A stretch of 64,000 bases of DNA from Isoetes taiwanensis (lineage: Eukaryota > Streptophyta > Lycopodiopsida > Isoetales > Isoetaceae), in the NCBI GenBank assembly GCA_021234155.1, contig JAJEKV010000030.1, forward strand, positions 756,901-820,900. Direction: 5' to 3'. Position numbers and translations under genes: made by a program. How positions within the stretch are numbered: the first letter of the stretch is position 1; each line of letters starts with the position of its first letter. The notes under the pieces were generated by a model. That model was given only the letters and a program-made list of their open reading frames with translations. It was not told where the DNA came from and did no database searches. Below are positions 21,701-31,795 of this stretch, one piece after another.

Positions 21701-24235
21701 CTGTAGAAAGACATAGGGTTACCTCTGTCGGATACAGAGTTGCGCTTCAAATCAATGAAAAAAAAATGAACCATACCTTTTCTGGACAAGACCCTTCATC
21801 ATTACACTACAAAAGGTCTGGGGGTTCAGTACCTTCCATATGGTCTTTGAGATTCATCATGGAGCTTGAACGATCGGCCTCGACAAATGTTGGAGCTTTG
21901 AAACTGGAGCGTGGAGCAGGAATGTAACTTGAAGGGCTTCATAGGGTTTGACGGGTAAAAGATTCCCCCAAAACTTCACAACTTCAATTAAAAAGGAACT
22001 TAGAGGTGCGGTGCTGATGGGGTGCTTGGCGGATGCAAAAATGCCCCCCAGTTACGTGCGTACACCCTACCATCTTTATTACAAACCCCATCTTGCTGAG
22101 TGAATGGTGGATATAAGATAGCATTGTAGGACCCTTCAACTCAAAATATACCTTTTCTCATAAGGAGAATGCTCAGAAAAAATAAAGTCTAACCATCTTA
22201 ATAAAAAAATTAATACCTGCATAAAAAGGAACTTATTCAACATCAATATTAAATGTCACTTTTTCCTGGTGGTCAAGATACACTTCACAGCTTTATCATA
22301 ATAGCTTTGATTTATGGTGTTGAAACTCACGAGACATGATAAATTTAATAAATACCAAATAGGAATCCTTTTGACGTCGCATTTGTTTTTGCAATAAGCA
22401 GGTAGAGTTGTCATCAACTATGCAAAACTTGCAACCTAAAATAAAAGCAACACAGCAAAGATATGATGATGATCAGGTACACTTCGTGCCCAAGGCATGT
22501 TCAACATTGTAGTAAAACTGATTATGTCCTTCATAGCCTGCAAATAGCAAATTTGTAAGCTTTTTAACGGATGATGAAACAAGAAACAAATACTTATCAC
22601 TCAATACAAGCTATTTTAATAGCTGCAAATAAGATTTATTATAGTAAGCAAACAAAAGTGCATAAACTTTAAAATTATCTCATCTTAAATTCTTGGTCAC
22701 CCAGGTTGAACGGACTATCATAAATATCTTCGTCAATATAGTCTAAAGACCATAGTCTCATGGTTCTGCCGACCTGCTCGTCACCTTGCATCAAACTTTA
22801 CCACATGCAATTTACTAGAACCTTTGCATTCATGACTATCATTCTATAATTAGAATGCTATATCATACGGAAAATCCTCCATCTTATAATCACATGCATA
22901 TAATTTGAGAGTAGCATCAAGGCTGCCTTTAAGATGATTGCATTTTTTTATGAAACTAAAGTGCTGAAACATCTTTCATCTTCTATGCTGCTCAATATCA
23001 TGCACAAGTATAGTTTAGCCAGCTCAAAATACTCTAGAATTGCTGCATGCAAAACAATATTACATGCAAGTTTTCTCCATAATCATGTGGCAGCACCAAG
23101 CTTTAATGGATCTTCAAGCTGTAAGAATTGCTGACACGTCAGTTCTCTAAACATAAGTGCTTGAACTTTGAGCTAGATCAAAGTCTAAAAGGAATATTGA
23201 TGATCCTCCCAAATTGCCAGGTTATAGATACATAAAATAAAGAAAACAAATTATGGTATCAAATCAAGTATTGATGATCCTTAGTCAAATTTAAGGAAGA
23301 AAACCAAATTGCCAGGTTATAGGTATATAAAGTAAAGAAAACATGTAATCTTTATCCATCTAAGAAGGTGCCAAATTTCCTATATGATAACGCACTTCGT
23401 TACAATAAAGAGACTGTTTGTTGAGTAAGCACATTATCACATGCTTGTGATTGGTAAGAATCCTTCTACATCATTCCCTTTTTAAGTCTTAGTAACAAGC
23501 GATTTTGTCAATTTACCCCAAAAGGCTGATTTCCTTCGAAAAGAAGAAGACTAGTTGTCAGGATCTGGATGTGTCAATGTGGTTAAAACGTGCCAAATGA
23601 GATGCATTAAAAGTGTCAATGGAAAAACAACATATACCCCTCAATGAAAGGGATTCTAGCTAGTCCCTTTCACACCATACACACAGACAATGTGACACAA
23701 AGTTCGATACTAAGACTAAAGATATATAGGCTTATCATATACATTTGGTTTGGTATTTTGAGTGCATAAAATGTGTCAGGAATGTGCTAGAGCAATTTCT
23801 ATAGAGAGAATGGATTGTGCTAGGTCTAGGTTTAAGTGAAGAATGATGGTGATTGAATGTAGGGGTGGGATACGATACAAAGCCTAAGGTTGGATAAATA
23901 GTGGACGATTGTATAGTGGTAATGAATGTACCCAACATCTATGTTGCATACATATATTGCCACCAATATGGTGTTTGATGTGGCATGTTCTAGTTCGAGT
24001 GGATTTGGTGCTTGGTAGATCAGGTACATATGTCCTAGAAAGAATGCATTAGTTCATAACTTTGACTTAAACATATAGCCTTTATGATCATAAAGAATCA
24101 AAGCCATTGAATGCATTCACATGCATGCCTTAGCTGTAGCCACCAATCAACATCCTCAGACAAACACCTAACATGTACATAGATTTCATAATGCATGTTC
24201 GTATACTTGTACAATTTGTACAGTTTGTCAGTATT
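21701..24235. other. No gene recognised
   Basis: AT-rich sequence without a convincing reading frame. It contains one copy of a dispersed repeat (23267-23460), and a partial second copy of its start at about 23196-23265. Confidence 0.4.
23267..23460 (+). repeat. Dispersed repeat, copy 1
   Basis: About 194 bases with a diverged direct copy at 28514-28711. Shared blocks include GATCCTTAGTCAAA, TCTAAGAAGGTGCCAAAT and TAAGCACAT followed by ATCACATGCT. Confidence 0.8.
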
Positions 24236-24381
24236 CTTATTACTGCCACAATTTTTTCCCTCGAAAACCCATCGAGGCGGGAGTTTCTCATGACCTATTG
24301 GTCTCCGTGGACGTTAAAAAAACTATTCTATTCTATTCTATTCTATTCTATTCTATTCTATTCTATTCTATTCTATTCTAT
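24236..24381 (+). repeat. SINE-like element with CTATT microsatellite tail
   Basis: It starts CTTATTACTGC, contains CTCGAAAACCC followed by TCGAGGCGGG (reminiscent of a Pol III B box), and ends in TTGGTCTCCGTGGACGTTAA plus about eleven CTATT units to 24381. The same start, middle and end occur at 29986-30135, where about 60 more internal bases are present. Confidence 0.6.
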
Positions 24382-24412
24382 CCAGATAGTAATAAGTCGG
24401 TTGTGCTCCTTT

Positions 24413-24490
24413 ATTGTGTCCCGTGGTCGATTGGCCTTCGTGGACGATAAAAACAATTAAATTAAGTTCAATAATTAAATTAAGTTCAAT
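24413..24490 (+). repeat. SINE-like tail with an 18-bp tandem repeat
   Basis: GATTGGCCTTCGTGGACGAT at 24428-24447 then AAAA is followed by two copies of AATTAAATTAAGTTCAAT. It sits only 30 bases after the CTATT tail of the previous copy, so two members of the family are nearly adjacent. Confidence 0.5.
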
Positions 24491-25260
24491 ACATTTGGTG
24501 GCTATTTGGTGCATTTGGAATGTACCTTTAAAGCCATGAACACTCTTGCTATACCAATTTCTCAATGATTTATACGATGGGTGTTTCATCAATTTTGTCG
24601 TTGTGTGTGCATCTAATTTTTGTTACATCTCTACATAAATGAACTATTGTGCTTTTTATTATAATTATTTGCATTGCATGGTTGTTTTTCTTGCTGAATT
24701 ATGTGCCCATAAAGGAAGAGGGTCCAAGAGGAGAGAAAGGAACGGCCATAGGAGCAACATGTTGAAGTTTATGCTAAAAATCCTTTTGGAATTATTATGA
24801 GAGGGAGAATATGTAGCATTATAACAGGGGGTTGTTTTTGTATTTTTATACTTTTTTTCCTAAGGTTTTTATATGATTTGATGATAGTATTCCATGAGAC
24901 GTACTAATCGGTATATCTAGAGTCTTGCATACGCTCACTTTAATTTTCGTGACACTTTCCAATGGTTGAATCCATAAATTTTGATATATATTTTTATAAG
25001 AAAATATTCTATGCTAAGAAAAGTATTTTTCCCTTGCTTTACATGCAAGGCTCGAGACCCTTCAACTTAGGGTTTTGTTCGCCCATCTTGGGATCTACGC
25101 CATATTCGGCGGAGGGCATGTATCATGTCGACCGGGGAGGGCTGGATCTTTGAGGTTGCATTCCTTGGCGTGGCCTTCTCTCTATTCGTTTGAGACCCAA
25201 GCGGAAGATTGAAAGCTTATTCTAGAAGCTACCAAGAGTATTTTAGTGCAATTTGCAAGG

Positions 25261-26412
25261 ATGGAAGCGGAGCTGGGCTCGTTTTGGATCTCATAATGAG
25301 GAACGAGCTTGTAGTGATTCGAGGAGATGGAGTAAGTGCGAGAAAAATGTAGCCTTTACCATCGTTTCGTTAAGGCATTGCTAGACCGAGCCGCTTTTAA
25401 ACTCCCCTATTTGTTTTCTAAGTGTTAGTCACTTATAAGCCCTTTTGAATCTACGGGTGAAGCCATTGAATCACGCGGATAGTCAAGTGTGCGGATCTGT
25501 GGCGATGATGTGGGCGAGCCCGTAGATGGCGAACTTTTTGTTGCTTGCAATGGAGTGTGCTTTTCGGTAGATGTCCGTCCCCACGCTATGAATATGGCGA
25601 AAAGATGGAAATCGGTTCATCTCGGTAGATCACAGAATGCATGGACGGTGATGTTATGTATACCCCCTCTTGCGGAGGCGTTGGAGACCCTCAAGATATA
25701 TCCACGAACATCATGCCCTTGTTGTTCCTCCAATGTATAATCTTGGCAGCAAGCGTATCCATCCACTTCCTTACCCCAGCAGCCACCTCGGGTATGTTCA
25801 ATCATGAATTTAGCTTCCTGTTTTAAGATAATTCCAAAATTGAGAACCTTTCTTGAACATGAGGTAACGTTTTGCTTCGAGTGCAAGGCGCACCATGGAT
25901 CCATCCAAAGATCCCCTGCTTATGGATATGGGAGTGTAGCATGGAACAAAAAGAGTGGAAAGTTGGAAGCTTAGGGAGGGAGAAGATGCAAATGACCATG
26001 GCTGAAGGCCAGTGACATCACGAAAGGGGGTGATGGAGATGGCGATAATGGGCGAGAATTACCAATGTAAGTTCTTTGCATAGTGTAGATGTCATGTTGG
26101 CACATTACGTACATGTTAAGAACAATTTAGTTTTGTTCTAAGGGATGGATGAAGCAAGGCAGCCCTTGTCAAGGAAGATTCCTATACCATCTAGCAAAAT
26201 TAATCCATACGGGATGGTTATTATTGTTCGTCTTGTTGTGCTAGGGTTCTTCTTGCGATATCGAATGGCTCACAACCAATTTAAAAATGCATTTGCTCTA
26301 TGGCTTACCTCGAGTCATTTGTGAAATTTGGTTTGCATTTTCTTGGATTCTTGATCAGTTTCCCAAATGGTTTCCAATTAATCGAGAGACATATCTTGAC
26401 AGGCTCTCTCTG
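25261..26412 (+). pseudogene. Truncated cellulose synthase (CesA) pseudogene
   Basis: Four pieces follow plant CesA from its N-terminus. 25261-25331 (ATG, then after an indel NELVVIRGDG, ending at donor GTAAGT). About 25459-25620, the RING-type zinc finger with ICGDDVGEPVDGELFVACN and a damaged cysteine stretch. About 25893-26068, the linker with DPSKDPL and KRVESWKLRE. About 26143-26412, with [19 protein letters not shown], the first transmembrane segments and [15 protein letters not shown] in shifted frame, ending at a GT donor where CesA genes also have an intron. Each piece has frame-breaking small indels. The catalytic D,D,D,QxxRW domain is absent downstream. Intact CesA makes cellulose at the plasma membrane; this 5' fragment cannot. 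Confidence 0.85.
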
Positions 26413-27064
26413 AGGTATAATCATTATCAATAATATTCTCATTTTTTTAACTCTCTTTTTCGCAAAGGAGCATGGAATTCATGGGAAAGAGTCCAATGTT
26501 GGTCATTAGAACAGTTTGGTTGCAGGTCAATTTGTATTTCTGTGTCCTCCATATGCCCCCCTTCCCATGACTGTTACAACCCGCGCCTGTTCTTTTTGGC
26601 ATATTTATGCCATTTAACAATATGGCTCCTTACTCGAGGCATATCCCCAACCATAACATAGTTACAACTAGGCCTAAAATGAGCCAGATGAAGATAGCCA
26701 CGAGCTCAACTTGCATCTGATCATACTGGAATGCCACGAATTTGGCAATTTCCGTGCAACCTACCAGGTGAAGGTGAACGATATCTCGGTGAACGATATC
26801 TCCTGGGCATATTATGATCGAGTGGACACATTCAAACTGGAGGCTTTCTGAGATTATTTCTCATTTCCGTACAAATGTTTAACTAATATTTACCTCATTA
26901 TCATGGATAGTATCATGGTCATCCATCGCGTTCATGAAATATTCAAACACTTATTATGTCATAACCAACACATAACAACCAACACATAACAACCATTAAC
27001 ATTAATTAATATTCTTACGTCTGCTTGTTTTTTTTAGGCCCGAAGGGCCCAAAATTTTAGTATA
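26413..27064. other. No gene recognised
   Basis: No further CesA exon is visible. A 14-bp tandem repeat (GTGAACGATATCTC twice, about 26772-26800) and a short GGCCC-GAA-GGGCC hairpin near 27040 are the only structures noticed. Confidence 0.4.
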
Positions 27065-27482
27065 ATAACCAACACATAACTACCATTGAAACCATTGAAT
27101 CCAACACATTTAAATTAAAATCCCCCTTAAACCCCCTTTGGTTTGGGTGCATATTCACACGGGGGGTGACGTAGGGCAGCGAGAGCCCTCGTATTTGTAT
27201 TTTGCACGTACGAAATCAACACCATATAGTATTCCGCTTGAAATCTTATAGTATTTTGTGAATCTTGTTATACAGTATAGCAAATCTTGTACTTGCATAC
27301 CCCACAAACGAGGAACTTTCGACGGTGTAGATTAAGGAATAAAGGGTGAATATGCCTATCCAGCGGCTCGTTGCGAGTCACCCCCCGTGTGAATATGCAC
27401 CCAAACCAAAGGGGGTTTAAGGGGGATTTTAATTTAAATGTGTTGGATTCAATGGTTTCAATAGTAGTTATGTGTTGGTTAT
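27065..27482. repeat. Fold-back element, 106-bp arms
   Basis: 27065-27170 and 27377-27482 are reverse complements with a single mismatch seen, around a 206-base loop. The inner ends stop sharply at GGGGGGTGAC/GTCACCCCCC. The outer ends share ATAACCAACACATAAC. Such near-perfect arms imply a recent origin or ongoing gene conversion. Confidence 0.9.
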
Positions 27483-27484
27483 GT

Positions 27485-27728
27485 GTTGGTACAGTGGTGT
27501 TATGCCCTATTATAACAAAAGATGGTCAGTGGCTTGAGTTTGTTATAGTAGAGCATACCACCCGAGTTCTAGGATGTTATCCCGCCTTAACAAACTGGCC
27601 CAAGAGTTTTATGGTGGTTTTTGGTGGTTTACATAACAAGCTAGGTGTTTATGACCATTTGGCATAACAAACTAGGTGTTTATGGGCTTTTTAACGTGTT
27701 ACTGGTGGGTAACACCACTGCGACCAAC
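27485..27728. mobile_element. MITE-like hairpin element
   Basis: CAGTGGTGTTA at 27492 is matched by TAACACCACTG ending at 27720. The inverted match extends outward with GTTGGT (27485) and ACCAAC (27723-27728), with a 1-2 base bulge. There is no coding sequence. A CAGTG start resembles hAT-type ends but I see no 8-bp target duplication. It directly abuts the fold-back at 27065-27482. Confidence 0.45.
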
Positions 27729-28513
27729 GGCTGAGATATGATCTCAGCTACAAAACTTGAGAGCCAGGTTGTTAAGGATTAATCCACTTTTGTAAACATA
27801 TTAGGCTTTGACAATGAAAATGACCCAAGATGGCCATCACAAAGATACTTGAGTGCTTAATATTCTTTTGTGTCTTGATAATCCTATGAGGATATCACCC
27901 TTGAACTAGACCTAAAAAAACGACAATAGTTTGACCAAAGGAACTCATGAGACTCACTATTTTCTATGTCATGAATAGGAAGGAGGTCGTCGAATTATAA
28001 GGTTTTGTGTTTTCAATTTTACAATTTGGTCTTGGAGGAATAGAATAGAATATAATAATAGATATTTTACGTTCACCAAGATCAAAAGGCCATGGGAGCC
28101 ACACAATGAGCTAGTACAGGATTTAAAAAACCCTTTTCAAGAGAAAATCTTTACAGTAATGATGATATTAGACAATCAATAATAAATTAGTTTGTACAAA
28201 GATCAAGATGACTGCTATTGGCTCAGCAATTGAAGATGCACATCTAGTATTTCAAGGATATATAATGCCAAGTCGTACACAGATGGTGCCAAGAATATGT
28301 AATGCTAATGTAATTAACGGTCACGAAAGCGAAGAACTAATCAAATGGAATTGAAATCAAGTAAAAAGAAGAAGATAAAACATATACGATACGGGAAGCA
28401 CTATCTGTAATGGCTAAAAGGGTTCACAATTTTACAATAGAGACGTGATGTTAATATATTATATTAAGTGTCGTGACAAAACTATGCGGTCAAGTTGCAT
28501 AAGCTATCAAATT

Positions 28514-28711
28514 AATTATTAATGATCCTTAGTCAAACCTGAAGAAGAAGACCAAATTACGAGGTTATAGGTACATAAAGTAAAGCAAACATGTAACCTT
28601 TATCCTTCTAAGAAGGTGCCAAATCCCCTATATGATAATACACTTAGTTTTAATAAGATAGACTATTTATTAAGTAAGCACATCATCACATGCTCATCAT
28701 TGGTAATATGT
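28514..28711 (+). repeat. Dispersed repeat, copy 2
   Basis: Diverged direct copy of 23267-23460. The regions 27730-28510 and 28712-29985 around it hold no recognisable gene. Confidence 0.8.
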
Positions 28712-29060
28712 AAAAAAGTTAAAAGGGGGTAAAATTTGCAAAGGTAATCGTACCTTTTATAACATACATTCATGTGGCTCACAAAAATTTGGAAAGCTAA
28801 ATGTGCCCTTTACATGGAATATTTATAACATACATTCATGTGGCTCTTAAAAGGAAGCATGTACCAAGGACAAAAGATATTACATATATAACCACAACTG
28901 AACATTCTTTCATTTAGCATAATTCTTAAACAAATGTCAAAATTAACAATGACATCCCTCTTCGTGCCCTGCCCGAATCGTTATGATATTAGATTCTATG
29001 CGAAGGAACTGTAGGCCCCTATGTGACCTTCACAAAAGACATGCATGTGCTGTGTGAAGA

Positions 29061-29122
29061 AATAAATACCTACAAGGAATTTGAACTGCCAAAATAAATA
29101 CCTAAAAGAAATTTGAAGTGCC
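29061..29122. repeat. 32-bp tandem duplication
   Basis: 29061-29092 and 29093-29122 both read AATAAATACCTA followed by AATTTGAA and GTGCC or CTGCC. Confidence 0.8.
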
Positions 29123-29985
29123 ATATTAGACAACAAAGTGGGAATAAGTATCCACCACTTGATCCACAACTTGTAAATGCCTCTTTCATACTCCCTGTAC
29201 ATATAAACATGTTCACTTTCAAGCACAAACAATAGGTGTTAAGATGTACGCCATTTGCGCAAAGTTTCTGAAGGGCAGCGGAGTCATTATGACACATATG
29301 CCGACCATGTAAAGAAGCAACCTTGCAAGTCCACTTGTACACATGAAATGGGCTGAGATCGCAGAGCATACCATAATGTTCCACGCAAGATGTTGTACAC
29401 ACGTAACTGATAAGAAAAAATCCAATTGAGCATACACACTGGATGTAACGGTGGAAGTTTCCAACCTATTATATCCATAAGATGAAGCAATACTGTTGTT
29501 TGATAAGGTGTGCATGATGAAACACCACGAAAGATGAAACAGGTTTTCAAGTACGACTTGGAGACATGAAAGAAAAGTGAGGACAGTGGGGTCAGATGGA
29601 GATCACGGATGGAACAGAAAGAGCCATGTTTCTCAAATGCGCTCAAAACACAAAACAGGTGTGCATACATTGCTAGCTTACAATAGTAATGTCAAATAAT
29701 CCTATCTATATATTTGTCATGGAAAAAAAAATTAGAATTTAGTTGAATATTAAAATAGAACTTCGACAATAAGTTGCAATAAGTTTGCTAACGACAATGC
29801 TACTCTAGTAACAATGACGATATGTTGCAATAAGTGTCGGCTACCTACATTGATACTATTATTAAAGCAAAAAGCAAAGTTTGAACAACAATAAGTTGCA
29901 AGAAGTCTTGCTAGGCAATATTATTAATCTGGCTAAAACATGACAACTGTCATGGAAAGTAATTCTCTACAGTGTACCAGCATAC

Positions 29986-30135
29986 TTATTACTGCTAAAG
30001 TTTTTACTTCGAAAACCCTTCGGGGCGGGGTTGTTTAATCCTGGCAGTAATACGCTTGCCGCTCTCTTTTTGTTTGAGTCCCATAGGCCAATTGGTCTCC
30101 ATGGACAATAAAAAATCTATTCTATTCTATTCTAA
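29986..30135 (+). repeat. SINE-like element, longest copy
   Basis: It starts CTTATTACTGC, continues with CTTCGAAAACCC and TTCGGGGCGGGG, then CCCATAGGCCAATTGGTCTC and ATGGACAATAAAAAA, and ends in four TCTAT/CTATT units. It is the most complete copy of the family. The absence of any coding sequence and the internal TTCGAAAACC fit a Pol III-transcribed SINE, though I cannot name the parent RNA. Confidence 0.6.
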
Positions 30136-31795
30136 AAAATTTCTTATTTCCATGGCTAAGTCCACAAAGTTTTTTTTTTCGGAAAAATTTCAAATACACC
30201 CCTCTGTATCTATAAACATGCCTCTATATTTTGCAAAATTTCGAATATACCCCTTTCTTAACTAGGTATAGTTAGGAACGAATATGGTTGAAGAGCTCTA
30301 GAATGAATGGGATTCATAATCAGTTCTAGCTTGAAGCAATGGGATGCATTACGTAGCCCAAAATGCAAAAAGACTTCCAATAGAAGTGTAGAAATCTAGG
30401 ATGAACCAGTTAGATGAAGCGGTTGCAACAGAATCCACCAGCCATGGATTTTTTGAGCAAAAACAAAGAATTGTGATGGTCATATTGAAACAGAAACGAG
30501 CCTCGAATATGTTGAATTTTATCATCGTTGCAAATTCTTCTCACTATCGCATTGTCAATGTTATTTCTGTTTATAGATCTGCCAAAATGCAATAAACATT
30601 CAATTGGGCAGTTTCTGCATTCAAGGTATTTCTTGCTACAACACCAACAGATCATTGCTCAATGTTCCCACCTGTGCATTTGTATCTGGCTTTTGACTTG
30701 GAGTTTTAATAAAGTTTGTCGTCCATGAAAAAAAAAAAAGATCACTGCTCAATGTCAAGGTTCAGAGTATTTTATTTGATGTTTAGCATGAGATATTTTT
30801 TGGATCTTACCTAGGGTGTATTTTTCACAATTAATAACACAAGTTATGGTTAAGAGGGGTAATATTTAGAATTTTGCAACATATAGGGGCATAATTGGAA
30901 ATATATTTGGAATTTTACCTTTAGCATTTGTGCCTGGTCATGTTATAGCCAAGGAGTTGCAAAGTTACAACTCTAGAGATTAGCAGTAAGGACATAAAAA
31001 TGAAAATGGTTAAAATTTGATAACAACTTAGCCAAAGTAAGGAATAATGAAATACGGTTTTAAACCGGGAAAATGAAAATAGCAATGGGAAGGAGACGGC
31101 CGTAGGGAGGGACCACATGGGTAACAACGCGGTAACGGTGGAGAGCTCTAGCTTGTTGCAGCGGCACCGTGAAGCAGGGAAAATGTGAAGGGATTGGCCG
31201 CCGGAGCTCAGAACATGGTCGCCAGAACAAGCTTTTGGACGAAGTCTTGCCTGGACTGTGCTATTCCTGAAGAGCCCACCTCCGTTTTTTTGCTCCGACA
31301 ATCCACCCCTGCACGAATCGGCCGAGTTGACCTTGAACCCGTGGATTTAGGCCACACATTTTTCTCACACTGCATTGTCTCCATCTCCCCTTTGACATTG
31401 GCCATGGATCCGTGGCCTTGCGCATTCGGATGATTTTGAATCGAACCCGTGATTTGGTAGAGAATTATTTTGGGTAGTTTGGATTTAGATTTGGCAAAAA
31501 AACTACTTGAGAAAGTGATTCCAAATGAAGCTTTATGTTAGATGATGATGGCTTGAGTAGCTTGTCGGAAGCAAATGCTTTGTTGGCTTTGCGGAATGGT
31601 GAAGGGGCAAATCCCCCAATATCTTTTCTCAACTCTGCAGCTTGATCTTAGTGTATGGAATGAATGGCATGGCTCCAGAAGAGCAATATTAAGATCTTCC
31701 GCATATTATAGAAGAGGAAGATCTAACTGGCGATTTGGGCACCAATTATTTTAGCGACAATAAGGATAAGAAGCAGGATTAAGTATTTTGTATGA
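30136..31795. other. Upstream region of the receptor kinase gene; no gene
   Basis: There is no coding sequence I can support. An A-run (30728-30739) follows TTTGTCGTCCATG. The 700 bases before the receptor ATG should contain its promoter and leader, but I could not pick a TATA box with confidence. Confidence 0.35.

Noticed and set aside
29070-29670. Overlapping minus-strand frames of 78-127 codons
   Set aside because: Three frames overlap in low-complexity sequence with no conserved motif and no splice logic.
31185-31433. 82-codon + strand frame before the receptor gene
   Set aside because: It has no domain and overlaps an equally long minus-strand frame; more likely promoter or leader DNA.
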